Below, piece after piece: positions 34,229-44,034 of a stretch of DNA of 64,000 nt. How positions within the stretch are numbered: the first letter of the stretch is position 1; each line of letters begins with the position of its first letter. Below the pieces are notes generated by a model that made no database searches, was not told where the DNA came from, and worked only from the letters and a program-made list of their open reading frames with translations. A program made the translations under genes and the position numbers. Source of the DNA: Leucobacter luti (GTDB lineage: Bacteria; Actinomycetota; Actinomycetes; Actinomycetales; Microbacteriaceae); NCBI RefSeq assembly GCF_019464495.1, contig NZ_CP080492.1:1364001-1428000 (forward strand), in the 5' to 3' direction.

Positions 34229-36250
34229 TTGATCGTCGAAAAATCTCGCCGACGGACGCGACGACTTCTCGGCGCTATCGCTGTCTGGGTGATCGGAATC
34301 GGGATCGCGGTGAGCGGTGTGGGTGGCGTCTCCCCTGCTCAAGCCTCCGTGTCCAGCGATTTCAATCCGGGTCGGATCATCACCGACGATTTGTTCTACG
34401 CTGGCAGCTCTATGTCGGCTGGGCAGATACAGACCTTCTTGGCTCAGCGCCTCGCCGAAACCTCCGATGGACGCTGCACGATCGGGGACCCGGGTCGCAA
34501 GGCGGGGTCCCCTTGGAAGAGCACTTATATTGCCAGCTCATGCCTCAAAGATGCGCGATTCACCACACCGTCCCGCGCGGCAAACGCCTACTGTAAGGCC
34601 TACGTCGGTGCCGCGAATGAGACGGTTGGCGCCATCATCGCGAAGGTGGGAAAGGCCTGCGGGATCAGTCCAAAGGTCTTGCTCGTCATGCTCGAAAAAG
34701 AGCAGAGCTTGGTCAGCGACACCTGGCCCACCACTCGGCAGTATGAATTCGCGATGGGCTATGACTGTCCAGACTCTGGCCCAAACAACTCAGCGAACTG
34801 CAGTAGCGGATCGGGCGGTTTCTCTGCGCAGATGTACCGCGCAGCGTGGCAACTGAAGGTCTATCGCGCTCATCCAGATGCCTACAACTACCGGCCGTTC
34901 CGTGCGAACACGATTAAGTGGGCTCCCGACGACAAGAACCGCAACCCCGTAGATTGCGGCACCTCCAGCGTCTACATCGAGAACTGGGCTACCGCGTCGC
35001 TGTACATTTACACACCGTACCGACCGAACCAAGCGTCGCTCAACGCCGGATGGGGCACAGGCAACAGCTGTTCAAGCTACGGCAATCGCAACTTCCACAA
35101 TTTCTACAAATCGTGGTTCGGAAGCGTCCAGGGCGAAGCAACGTCGACTATGAAGGTGCGGGAGCGATATGCCGCGAACCCCGGAAAGTTCGGTACCCCG
35201 CTCACGGCAGCCCCAGAGGCAATTGCAGCCAATGGAGGTGGCTCGCAGTGGCGATTCAGCAAGGGCATCATCACGTACTCGAACTCACTGAAACGGGTGC
35301 ACGATTCGACCGGGACAGGAAGCTTCCTCTCCGCCTATATTGCGCAGGGTGCCGCGAAGGGTGGCTGGGGCTTCCTCGCGTCCGATGGTCCAACCGGAGA
35401 GGTGGCCGCGGGCACCCGAGCCCAAGCGTTCCAGCAAGGTACCGCAATTTACGCCGATGCGAAGATCGGCGTCAAGTTTGTTCCCACTCGCCTCCACACT
35501 GCTTGGGTGGCAGCGGGTCGCCACAAGGGAGCCCTCGGATTCCCGACTGGCAATGCGTCGCTGCCCACCAGCACTTCCGGTTCGCAGAAGTTCCAGAAAG
35601 CGACACTCATGGTGTCTGGCTCGAACTCTGCGGTGGTAACGCCGGCGCAGCTCACTCGATGGAATGCGATCGGTGGGCGCGCAACGGTGGGCTACTTCAC
35701 GGGGCCTGAGATTGTCATAGGTGCGCAGACTTCTCGCTTCACGGAAAAGGGTCTTGTTCATTTCTTGAACGCGACCGAGCACGTGTATCTCGCCAACGGC
35801 GAGTACCTCACTGCGTATACGAAGGCTGGCGGCCCAAAGGGCTCGTGGGGCACGCTCGTCGCGGGAAAAAAGACGCTCCAGGATGGAAACACTGCGGTTG
35901 TATTCACCGGTGGTATGGCGGTGCACTCCGCACGAACCGGAGTCATCTTCTACCCGGGCAAGTCCTCCAGCACTACCGCTCCGACGCCATCGGAACAGCT
36001 CAAACACGCAACACCGACACCTGAGGGCGCTCGTCCTCCGGCAACCAGCTCGCCAGAAGCTCCAGCCCCTGAGGCTCCCGAGACCTCGGAGATACCGAAC
36101 CAGACAGAGGTGCCAGAGCCGCCAGGCACTGATCATCCAGAGGAGAATGATTCGGGATCTGTGAGCGGCGCGGATTCAGACGGTGAAGCGGCCGAGCGTG
36201 TCTCTCCCACTGACGGCACTTTCGAAGCCAAGAACCACGCTGCTGACTAG
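34229..36250 (+). CDS. Secreted protein: putative lytic-type domain plus LGFP-like repeats
   Basis: 673 residues. Basic N-terminus and signal peptide (cut near A39, 'SPAQA'). Residues about 43-297 match a common actinobacterial exported domain: 'IITDDLFYAGSSMSAGQIQTFL', paired cysteines, 'CGISPKVLLVMLEKEQSLV' with a candidate catalytic Glu as in lysozyme-like folds, 'IYTPYRPNQ', 'CSSYGNRNFHNFYKSWFGS'. I know the family but not a proven function. Residues about 305-570 hold four to five LGFP-like units ('KFGTPL', 'GALGFPTG', 'GGWGFLAS', 'FQQGTAIY'). The last 100 residues are Pro/Thr/Glu-rich, perhaps spanning the wall. TTG start with AAGGA 6 nt upstream. LGFP repeats are thought to bind wall glycans. 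Confidence 0.82.
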   Translation: MIVEKSRRRTRRLLGAIAVWVIGIGIAVSGVGGVSPAQASVSSDFNPGRIITDDLFYAGSSMSAGQIQTFLAQRLAETSDGRCTIGDPGRKAGSPWKSTYIASSCLKDARFTTPSRAANAYCKAYVGAANETVGAIIAKVGKACGISPKVLLVMLEKEQSLVSDTWPTTRQYEFAMGYDCPDSGPNNSANCSSGSGGFSAQMYRAAWQLKVYRAHPDAYNYRPFRANTIKWAPDDKNRNPVDCGTSSVYIENWATASLYIYTPYRPNQASLNAGWGTGNSCSSYGNRNFHNFYKSWFGSVQGEATSTMKVRERYAANPGKFGTPLTAAPEAIAANGGGSQWRFSKGIITYSNSLKRVHDSTGTGSFLSAYIAQGAAKGGWGFLASDGPTGEVAAGTRAQAFQQGTAIYADAKIGVKFVPTRLHTAWVAAGRHKGALGFPTGNASLPTSTSGSQKFQKATLMVSGSNSAVVTPAQLTRWNAIGGRATVGYFTGPEIVIGAQTSRFTEKGLVHFLNATEHVYLANGEYLTAYTKAGGPKGSWGTLVAGKKTLQDGNTAVVFTGGMAVHSARTGVIFYPGKSSSTTAPTPSEQLKHATPTPEGARPPATSSPEAPAPEAPETSEIPNQTEVPEPPGTDHPEENDSGSVSGADSDGEAAERVSPTDGTFEAKNHAAD

Positions 36251-36260
36251 ACTAGGAACG

Positions 36261-39200
36261 ATGTCCACGCCTGAGCCCCAATCGTCCGCTTTTGCACGCA
36301 CTGCCCGTGTACTCTTTGATCGGAAAGACCCCTGGCGCCGCGAGTTTCTCGCGTTGCGAATGGTCGCCCGGGCGGGCTTCGCAGCGCCGTTGGTCTCACG
36401 GTTGGACGAGCGCTTTCGCTCCCGTTTTCGCGAGCGCCCAGCCTCCGTGTTTCCCTATCTGCGCTACACAGCGCAGAAACACGGGGTGACGCAGGCGGTC
36501 GCTCTCGGAACTGGGTTCGCCGAGTCCCCGACGGTCACCGCCGCAGTGCTTGTCGAAATTGCGAAATATTACTACAGCTGTGGTCGCTTCGCCCTGGGCG
36601 ATTCGCTCATCGAGCGCGCAAAGCTCGAGGCTCCCGACCTCCCTCGTATCTACGATGAAGAGGCCTGGAACCAGCGCGCGCGCGGCAACCTCCACCGTGA
36701 GCTTCAAGCAGTGCGGCGCAGCGTCGAACTCGCCGAGGATCCGAAGGAGCGCCTGCGGTGGGAGATGTGGCTCGGCGAGACGTATCTCCGTCTGGGCGAA
36801 CCACATTCCGCATGGGAAACCCTGCAACGTTTCACCGAGCTCCCATCTGAAACCCCCAGCATCTACTCCGCTGCATATTGCGCGGTCACTATCGGAGACG
36901 CTCAGGCGGCAGCACGCGCCTACAGGCTCGCCGCTCCATCGCCGTCGGGTGGCATCGACTACCTCACAGCGGCGCGAGAACAATTGGTCACGTTCGGTCG
37001 GGCCACAGAGGTGCTCCGCCTACTGAAGGAAGGCGCGGTTCAGGACGAGACAGAAGCACTTGAGCTCGCGTACCGCGCGTATTTGCGCACAGCGGACATT
37101 TCTGCGGCGATGGAAGCGCTCACACGAGCGGTCGACCGGGAGGATCGGTCAGCGTGGGTAAGGTCCACACTCGCCCAGTTCCAACAGCTCATCGGCGAGC
37201 CGAGAGCCGCTCTCGAGACATACGGGCAGCTGACCGATAGCGAACGCGGCGCGGCGCTCGATCTCCTCCACGCTCAGTTGCTCGTGGAAGTTGAGGGCAG
37301 CGAAGCCGCAGTTCGCGTGATGCTCGGGGAACCGCAGATCTCCCCGGAAACACTCACGTTCAAGACAGGGCCAGAGGTAGACCCTCAGGTACCCGAGCTC
37401 ATGCGCCGGGCCTCAGGGAAAGTCGACACCCCGTCCCGACAGGCCGCGCTGCGCGACCTCCTCCCCCGCCTCAGCAACCCCTCTGCGATTGCGGAGACCG
37501 CGCGCGCGCTCGGGCATTCCCTCGCTGCCGAGGGCCGCTGGGACGAAGCCTGGGATGCCGTTCGGCAATCACACGGCCAGCGCCTCCCAGCGATCTCACT
37601 CGGGCTGCTCCACCGTTCGCTCATCGGCCTCACCTGGGAGATGCAGTACGCAGAGTGGGCAGCCACAGAGCCCATTGCCTCAGACACCGTGCTGTATGAG
37701 TCTTCTCTCGGGGAGTCGACGGGGTGCAACCCCCTTGCAATCTGCCTCGAGCTGCTCCGAGATCCGGAACGGGATCACCTCACACACGTGTGGAGTGTGA
37801 CTTCCCGGGCAACGATCGCTCCAGAGCTTCTCGCGCACCCCCGCGTACGTTTCGTGCGCAAGGGGTCCATTGGCCACATGCGCTATTTGGCAACGGCCGG
37901 CTACCTGATCAACAACGCGACCTGGGAGCACTGCTTCTCCCGCCGCCCAGGACAGCACGCCCTCAACACCTGGCACGGGGTGCCCTGGAAAACGCTGGGA
38001 CGCGATCTGCGTACTGATTCCTTCGCTTACGGAAACGTCGCGCGGAGCATGCTGCAGGCCGATCTCATTTTGGTTCCGGATTCGCACACACTCGACGTAC
38101 TGACGCGCGGTATGGCGATCGAAGATCTCGTCAGTCCGAGCACGCTCATGCTCAGCGGCTATCCCCGGAACGATCTTGCAATCAACCTCAGCGCCGCACA
38201 ACGCGAACAATTGCGGACCAGGATCGGCCTCTCCACGTCCGACAAGCTCGTGGTCTTCATGCCTACGTGGAAGGGCCTGTTTGAGGAACGCAATGCCGAA
38301 GTCGAGGAGACTCTCGCGGCCGCGCAAGAAATGAGCGGAGCAGGCTATGTGGTCGCGGTGCGCGCGCACCAATACGTTCGAGAAGCGTTCGCTGGGTCTG
38401 CACCACCCGCCGGGGTCCGGTTTATCCCCGATGATCTCGACACGAACGAGTTGCTCGGAGCCGCAGACGTCCTCGTCACCGATTTCTCCAGTGTGCTGTT
38501 TGACGCGGCAGCGGTCGGGGTCCCCGTCGTCACACTCACCGCAGCGATCGAAGAGTACCAGGCCGAACGAGGGCTCTATTTCCCTCCTGAGGAGGTGCCA
38601 GGCCAATCCGCAGCTACCGCAGCAGATGCTGCACGTAGGATCCGCGAGGCGATCGCCAACCCCGCGGAGTACACAGCACGATACGCCGCACAGACTCAGC
38701 GGTTTTCTGCCGGGGAGAACGGCACTTCCGCAGCCCGCGCCATTCGCGCGTTCTTCGACGGTGAACGCGACCCACAGCCCGCGCGGCAGCACCCTCGCCC
38801 ACTCCTCCTAGCAACAGGAGGGTTGCCCCCGAATGGAATCACGCGGGCCGCACGCAGTCTCCTGTGGGCGCTCGACGGCAGCGACTACCGACCGCACCTT
38901 CCGCTCAACGCCAACGGTCTGGATACGGCCACCCCTGAGACCATTTCGGATGTTCGCCAGTACGCAAACGTTGTTCCGTGGGTTGGACGGCCAGCTGGGA
39001 CACGCATGGAGCGCGAAGTTCTGCGCTTCTTTGCCAGCCGCGAATTCCGTCGAAGCACCCTCATCGATCCGTTTCTCAAGTCAGGGCGCCTCAGCGAAGC
39101 CCGAAGACTCTACGGGGAAACTGAGTTCGCCGCAGTGGTTGAATACGGCGCATACGACTCACAGAGTATCGCGCTCATGGCGCTCGGCGTGCGCCTGGGC

Positions 39201-40007
39201 GAAGGCCGCCGGGGTGTGATCCTGCACAGCGAGATGTGGAAAGAAGTCACGACGCGCTACCCGAAACTCCGTTCCGGGATGTCGCTCCTCGGAGAGTTTG
39301 ATTTCATCGCCTCGGTGAGTGACGGAGCGAGGGCAAGCAACACCGAAGACCTGTTCGAGCAGTACGGGGTACCTCCCGAAAAGCACATCACGCTCGAGAA
39401 CACAATCAACACCGCGGAGATCCTCGCTGGGAGCGCCGCCCCGCTCGACGCGGCCGACCAGGAATGGTACGCGCGTCCGGGGGTGCACGCGTGCATCGTC
39501 GGCCGCCTATCGCCCGAGAAGAACCACCAGGCGTTCCTTGAAGCGCTGGCGCGTATCGCGCCGACCTTGGAGCGTCCCTTCTTTCTCACGCTTCTCGGCG
39601 ACGGGCCTCTCATGCTCGAACTACAGCGCAGCGTTGCTGAGCTCGGACTGCAGGGCCACGTGCGGCTCCGCGGCCTCGTCGCGAACCCATACGCACACAT
39701 CCGCGCCGCCGACGCGCTACTCCTCCCATCGCTGCATGAGGGCCAGCCCCTGGTCATTCTCGAGTCACTCACGATCGGCACGCCGGTGATCGCGACCGAT
39801 ATCCCCGGTTCCCGGTCGGTGCTTCGCGAAGGTGAGTTGGGACGGCTCGTTCCTCTCACCGACGAGGGACTCGAAGACGCGATTCGCATCGTTGCATCCG
39901 GCGATCTCGTGCCGGCCGACGCGTTCGATCCGGATCAGTTCACAGAGAACTCTCGCAACCGGTTCCTCGCCGTGATTGACGGGCAGGCCACCGAGGTTGC
40001 GGGGTAG
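36261..40007 (+). CDS. Trimodular protein: TPR-like, TagF-like glycerophosphotransferase, GT4
   Basis: 1,248 residues. Part 1 (about 60-460) is helical with TPR-like repeats ('LVEIAKYYYSCGRFALGDSLIERAK'). Part 2 (about 475-850) is a CDP-glycerol:glycerophosphotransferase (TagF) domain: 'NTWHGVPWKTLGRDLR' (about 569-584), 'LSGYPRND' (632-638), 'VLVTDFSSVLFD' (about 737-748). Part 3 (about 855-1248) is GT4: 'GRLSPEKNHQAFLEAL', 'LLPSLHEGQPLVILES'. A single protein could add a polyol phosphate and a sugar to the same chain (inference). TAGACT sits 7 nt before the ATG (leaderless layout), with AGGA between. Three bp separate its stop from the paralogue. Confidence 0.87.
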   Translation: MSTPEPQSSAFARTARVLFDRKDPWRREFLALRMVARAGFAAPLVSRLDERFRSRFRERPASVFPYLRYTAQKHGVTQAVALGTGFAESPTVTAAVLVEIAKYYYSCGRFALGDSLIERAKLEAPDLPRIYDEEAWNQRARGNLHRELQAVRRSVELAEDPKERLRWEMWLGETYLRLGEPHSAWETLQRFTELPSETPSIYSAAYCAVTIGDAQAAARAYRLAAPSPSGGIDYLTAAREQLVTFGRATEVLRLLKEGAVQDETEALELAYRAYLRTADISAAMEALTRAVDREDRSAWVRSTLAQFQQLIGEPRAALETYGQLTDSERGAALDLLHAQLLVEVEGSEAAVRVMLGEPQISPETLTFKTGPEVDPQVPELMRRASGKVDTPSRQAALRDLLPRLSNPSAIAETARALGHSLAAEGRWDEAWDAVRQSHGQRLPAISLGLLHRSLIGLTWEMQYAEWAATEPIASDTVLYESSLGESTGCNPLAICLELLRDPERDHLTHVWSVTSRATIAPELLAHPRVRFVRKGSIGHMRYLATAGYLINNATWEHCFSRRPGQHALNTWHGVPWKTLGRDLRTDSFAYGNVARSMLQADLILVPDSHTLDVLTRGMAIEDLVSPSTLMLSGYPRNDLAINLSAAQREQLRTRIGLSTSDKLVVFMPTWKGLFEERNAEVEETLAAAQEMSGAGYVVAVRAHQYVREAFAGSAPPAGVRFIPDDLDTNELLGAADVLVTDFSSVLFDAAAVGVPVVTLTAAIEEYQAERGLYFPPEEVPGQSAATAADAARRIREAIANPAEYTARYAAQTQRFSAGENGTSAARAIRAFFDGERDPQPARQHPRPLLLATGGLPPNGITRAARSLLWALDGSDYRPHLPLNANGLDTATPETISDVRQYANVVPWVGRPAGTRMEREVLRFFASREFRRSTLIDPFLKSGRLSEARRLYGETEFAAVVEYGAYDSQSIALMALGVRLGEGRRGVILHSEMWKEVTTRYPKLRSGMSLLGEFDFIASVSDGARASNTEDLFEQYGVPPEKHITLENTINTAEILAGSAAPLDAADQEWYARPGVHACIVGRLSPEKNHQAFLEALARIAPTLERPFFLTLLGDGPLMLELQRSVAELGLQGHVRLRGLVANPYAHIRAADALLLPSLHEGQPLVILESLTIGTPVIATDIPGSRSVLREGELGRLVPLTDEGLEDAIRIVASGDLVPADAFDPDQFTENSRNRFLAVIDGQATEVAG

Positions 40008-40010
40008 CCG

Positions 40011-43000
40011 ATGAGGCCGGTGCGATTCCCGTTCGCCCGCGCACTGCGCAGGCTCACTGGTGATCGTTGGGACCGAGCCTTTGTGGAGCTCACCAGCCAG
40101 AAGCCAAGTACGTCGGAGCTCCGCGCGGGGACAGACCCAGCCATTGTCCGTCTCGAAGCACTCATCGCCGCGGACGCCACGGGCATTGCCCCGGTACTCG
40201 AGTGGGCGGATCGGGAACACGGCGCCGCGGCAGCTTCCGCCAGCGCGGACCGCATCGCCGACGTCTCCGCGGTCAGCGCGTCAGCACTCGTCGAGCTCGC
40301 ACACTTTCGATACGGCCGAGAGCAGTACCTCGTGGGCGACGAGCTTCTGGAACGTGCGAAACATCTCGACCCAGACCTCCCTGCTATTTACGCCGAAGAG
40401 GCTGACAACCAGCGTCGTCGCTCAAACGTGCACCGCGAAATCAGGGCCGTGGAGCGATGCATTGAACTCGCGAGCGACTCAGGAGAGGTCTTCGCATGGG
40501 AGATCTGGCTCGGGCAAGCTCTTCTCCGTCGGCAGGACCCTGTCGCCGCCTGGCGCTATCTCGCTCGGTTCAAAGACCTGGATGCAGGTGACGAACGTGT
40601 GTTCTCCGCCGCTTCCTGTGCGAGACAGTTGGGATATCAAGAACAAGCCGACGCCGCACTGCACCATGCTTCGCCGAACGATGCAGGCGGGATTGACCGG
40701 GAACGCGCGGCAAGGGCCTATCTCACGCACTTCCCGAGCGTTGAAGACGCCGAATGGGTGCTCTCTCCGCGCCACGCACCTCTCGGATCCGACACGGACA
40801 CGCGACTGCTTGAACTCGGGGCCCAGGCCGCGCTTCGCGCGGGGCGTACTGATACGGCGCTCTCGCGCATCGCATGGGCCGCTCGCAGGCCGGATCGGGG
40901 AAGCTGGGTCACGGGCTTTCACGGAATGCTGCTCGAACTCCTCGACCGCCCGAATGAAGCGCTCGACGCCTACCGCTCGGACCAGCAGCCAGGAGCACTC
41001 GAACGGTTCCGAGTCGGCGCGCTGCTTGAGCAGCTCAGCTCGCCTCGAGAAGCCGTCGAGTGGATTCTCAGCCAATCAGCGACCCCTCCGCGCGACTGGG
41101 CGAAACTTCGCGGTGGCGAGGTCGATCCAGCCCTTCGTGCACTCCTTCTTCGTGGGCCGGCGCGCCGCGATTTCGCGTCCACAGACTCGCGGACCGAACG
41201 CGGCGACGCCGAGTACCGTGCAGACGAACTCCGCCTGCTCACGCAGGCGGCCAGCTCGACGGCGCTCCGAGCCCAGGCAGCGTGGGCACTTGCCCGGCTC
41301 GAAGCGGCCAATGGCGAATGGGAGAGCGCCTGGCGGAGTGTTGTCGCAGCACAGGATCTGAGGCTCCCCGCCCTCCCCTTCACGGAGCTGGATCGCTTGA
41401 CCGGAGAAATCTCGCCCGAGGTCCGGTACGCAGAATTCTGCGAGTCAGAAGCCATAGATTCCCGGACCGTGCTCTACGAGTCATCGCTCGGCTCAGCAAC
41501 CAGCGGGGATCCGTTTGCTCTCTGCTGCCAGTTACTCAGTGCGCCAAGTACCGCAGATCTTCACCACGTGTGGAGTATCACGAGCGCGGCCTCCATACAC
41601 CCGGCGCTTCTCGGGAAGCCCAATGTTACCTTCGTGCGGAAGGGCTCGCCAGGGTACTTCCGAGTCCTTGCAACGGCGGGCTCCCTGGTAACGAATGCCC
41701 CGTTGCCGACGGAGTTCATCAAGCGCGAGGGGCAACGCCTCGTGTGCGTCTGGCAGGGAACTGCCTGGGAGCCGCACGGACGCGACCAGGCGATGCCAAC
41801 GAGGCATGGGAACGTGACCCGGAACTTCCTGCACGCCGACGCCATAGTCTGCACCGACCCAGCGACCCTCGCATCGCTTCCGCGTGCGTTCGATGTGGAC
41901 GAGCTGAACCCCGAGGCCTTTGTCCTCGCAGAAGCCCCGCGCTTGGAACTGACGCGGGCGTTCTCCGAATCACGCATCACACACGTGCGCACCGAACTCG
42001 GCGTCGCGGCTGGGGATCACCTCGTCCTCTATGCGCCGCACTTTCCGGCGATGGAGCTCTCCGAGCAGGTCGCCGTGGCAATTCGCGTGGCAGAGACACT
42101 CGTTTCCGGTGGCGTACACGTCGTTATCACCGCCACCGCTCGGCTCGAACGCGAACTCTCGGAAGCAACACTTCCAGACGGGGCCTCCCTGCGAGCGCCT
42201 GACACGGACCCGAACGAGCTCCTCCGTGCGACCGATGTACTCGTCTCAGAGGGCGCGGCGCTCCTTTCAGATGCTCTCTCGCTTGGCCTGCCAGCGGTCG
42301 CGCTGGGCGAGCTTCCCGGCTATCAGGGCCGCAGCGTCTCGTCCGCTGCGGTTGCACGGGATCTCCTCCCCGATCTCCTCAACCACAGCACTGACGCGGA
42401 TTCCACCGCCCCGACGCTCAGGGGCCGCCCCTGCTCAGCCGTTGAGCTCGTCCTCGCGCCCCGGCGACAGGAGACTCACGCCGCCGTGTCCGCCACCCAG
42501 CACGGCGCAACTCGGACACTTCTGGTATCAACTGACGGATTCCCGGAGAACGGGATTACGCAGTCACTGCGCAGCCTCCTCACGAATCTGGCCACAACAA
42601 ACTGCTCGCCATACCTCCGTCCGTGGCCAGGCGCGCTCACGCACGCCGATCCCGCGCTCCGTGCGGAGATCTTCGCGCACGCACGGGTCCTTATCGGCGT
42701 CGGCCAGCCCGCGGGAACCCGAATGGAGCAAGAAGCGCTGCGCTTTTTTACTTCCCGCCACTACGTCGATGCGCCGTTCATCCGCGACTTTGTGCAAGCG
42801 GAGCGGCAGCGTGAAGGTCACCGTCGCTTCGGCGGGGCCACCTTCGACAGTGCGGTGGAATTCACCGGATACCTGTCGAGCAGCCTTGCTCTCACCGCCT
42901 ACGGTGTGCCAGTGCGCGGTAAACGCGGCGTCATCTTCCACAACGAAATGTGGCGTGAGATCCAAACCAAATACCCTCAGCTACGCGCGGGTATGCAGAT

Positions 43001-43727
43001 CCTCGATGCCTACGATTTCATCGCCTCCGTCAGCGACGGAGTACGCGATGCAAACGCTGAAGCTCTCGCGGAGCATCTCGGCCAATCACGGGATCAACAC
43101 ATCACAATCGAAAACACCATCGATGTTCCTCGGATTCGCACCTTGGCCGCCACACGCCTAAGCCAAGAAGAGCAAGCTTGGTATCGGCTGCCAGGGCGGC
43201 ACGCGTGCGTCGTCGCACGAATGTCCCCCGAGAAGAACCATGCAGCGCTGCTTCATGTACTCGCGGAGCAACGCCACCGCCTCACGCCACCTGTGCGGCT
43301 CACCTTTCTTGGCGACGGCCCGCTCCGGGCCGACCTCGAGCGGCTCAGCGGCACGCTCGGGCTCACCGACCTCGTCCGGTTCGCCGGTCATGTCCCAGCA
43401 CCGCAAGCGCATCTTCGCGCTGCCGACGCCCTCTTGCTCCCGTCGCTTCACGAGGGTCAACCTCTGGTCATTTTGGAAGCGCTCACGGTTGGTACGCCAG
43501 TAGTCGCGACTGCCACCCCGGGCTCCCGATCGGCTCTCGAATACGGCGCGCTCGGCGTGCTCGTTCCTCTCGACGATGCCGGGCTTGCGACCGCGCTCGA
43601 ACGAATCTCGACTGGAGATCTCGTCCCAGCGACCGAGTTCGACGCCGACGCGTTCACGGCGCAATCACTGCGCCAGCTCTTCACCGCGTTGGGGTTCACG
43701 GAGGTGGGCACTGCGACCTCGGTGTAG
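40011..43727 (+). CDS. Trimodular paralogue with degenerate TagF-like domain and intact GT4
   Basis: 1,238 residues, paralogue of the preceding gene. The TPR-like part and the GT4 part ('ARMSPEKNHAALLHVL', 'LLPSLHEGQPLVILEALTVGTPVVAT') are well kept. In the TagF-like part the key motifs are altered: 'WQGTAWEPHGRD' at about 581 in place of WHGxPWK, 'AEAPRLE' at about 641 in place of SGYPRND, and 'LVSEGAALLSD' at about 743 in place of LVTDFSSVLFD. The domain is therefore probably inactive as a phosphotransferase and may keep a binding role. The reading frame is intact, so this is not a pseudogene. Likely co-transcribed with the upstream gene. Confidence 0.85.
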   Translation: MRPVRFPFARALRRLTGDRWDRAFVELTSQKPSTSELRAGTDPAIVRLEALIAADATGIAPVLEWADREHGAAAASASADRIADVSAVSASALVELAHFRYGREQYLVGDELLERAKHLDPDLPAIYAEEADNQRRRSNVHREIRAVERCIELASDSGEVFAWEIWLGQALLRRQDPVAAWRYLARFKDLDAGDERVFSAASCARQLGYQEQADAALHHASPNDAGGIDRERAARAYLTHFPSVEDAEWVLSPRHAPLGSDTDTRLLELGAQAALRAGRTDTALSRIAWAARRPDRGSWVTGFHGMLLELLDRPNEALDAYRSDQQPGALERFRVGALLEQLSSPREAVEWILSQSATPPRDWAKLRGGEVDPALRALLLRGPARRDFASTDSRTERGDAEYRADELRLLTQAASSTALRAQAAWALARLEAANGEWESAWRSVVAAQDLRLPALPFTELDRLTGEISPEVRYAEFCESEAIDSRTVLYESSLGSATSGDPFALCCQLLSAPSTADLHHVWSITSAASIHPALLGKPNVTFVRKGSPGYFRVLATAGSLVTNAPLPTEFIKREGQRLVCVWQGTAWEPHGRDQAMPTRHGNVTRNFLHADAIVCTDPATLASLPRAFDVDELNPEAFVLAEAPRLELTRAFSESRITHVRTELGVAAGDHLVLYAPHFPAMELSEQVAVAIRVAETLVSGGVHVVITATARLERELSEATLPDGASLRAPDTDPNELLRATDVLVSEGAALLSDALSLGLPAVALGELPGYQGRSVSSAAVARDLLPDLLNHSTDADSTAPTLRGRPCSAVELVLAPRRQETHAAVSATQHGATRTLLVSTDGFPENGITQSLRSLLTNLATTNCSPYLRPWPGALTHADPALRAEIFAHARVLIGVGQPAGTRMEQEALRFFTSRHYVDAPFIRDFVQAERQREGHRRFGGATFDSAVEFTGYLSSSLALTAYGVPVRGKRGVIFHNEMWREIQTKYPQLRAGMQILDAYDFIASVSDGVRDANAEALAEHLGQSRDQHITIENTIDVPRIRTLAATRLSQEEQAWYRLPGRHACVVARMSPEKNHAALLHVLAEQRHRLTPPVRLTFLGDGPLRADLERLSGTLGLTDLVRFAGHVPAPQAHLRAADALLLPSLHEGQPLVILEALTVGTPVVATATPGSRSALEYGALGVLVPLDDAGLATALERISTGDLVPATEFDADAFTAQSLRQLFTALGFTEVGTATSV

Positions 43728-44034
43728 GCGCTTTCCCGTCCCACTTCCCCTGATCCGTCTCGTTCTACCCCGGGTATAGGTTTCTCTCCTCCGGCTCGTC
43801 GCAAACGGGGCATCTCGCTCTCACTGATACCCAAGTGGCGGGAGCTCTGGTGGGAGAGATGCAGTGCTGGGCCCGAGACTCCATAGCGCCTCGAGTACAG
43901 CGGACGGGCGGCTTGTGCAGTGGACGCGGGTGAAGGGTCCTCGTCCGTCAGCCATCCGAAGAACGGGGCAAGAATCGTTCACTCACCCCGGGGGACCCAG
44001 CACGGATAGGAGAGCGTACCCAGGGGCTCACTTG
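43728..44034. other. Convergent intergenic region, nothing recognised
   Basis: 307 bp between convergent stops. Only very short frames, for example one reading 'QVAGALVGEMQCWARDS' near 43820, with no family match. No strong hairpin was seen; a short palindrome TACCCCGGGTA lies near 43770. Confidence 0.4.

Noticed and set aside
40011..43727. Second giant gene as a pseudogene
   Set aside because: The frame is open for 1,238 codons with normal codon use and an intact GT4 half; only the TagF-like motifs are altered.
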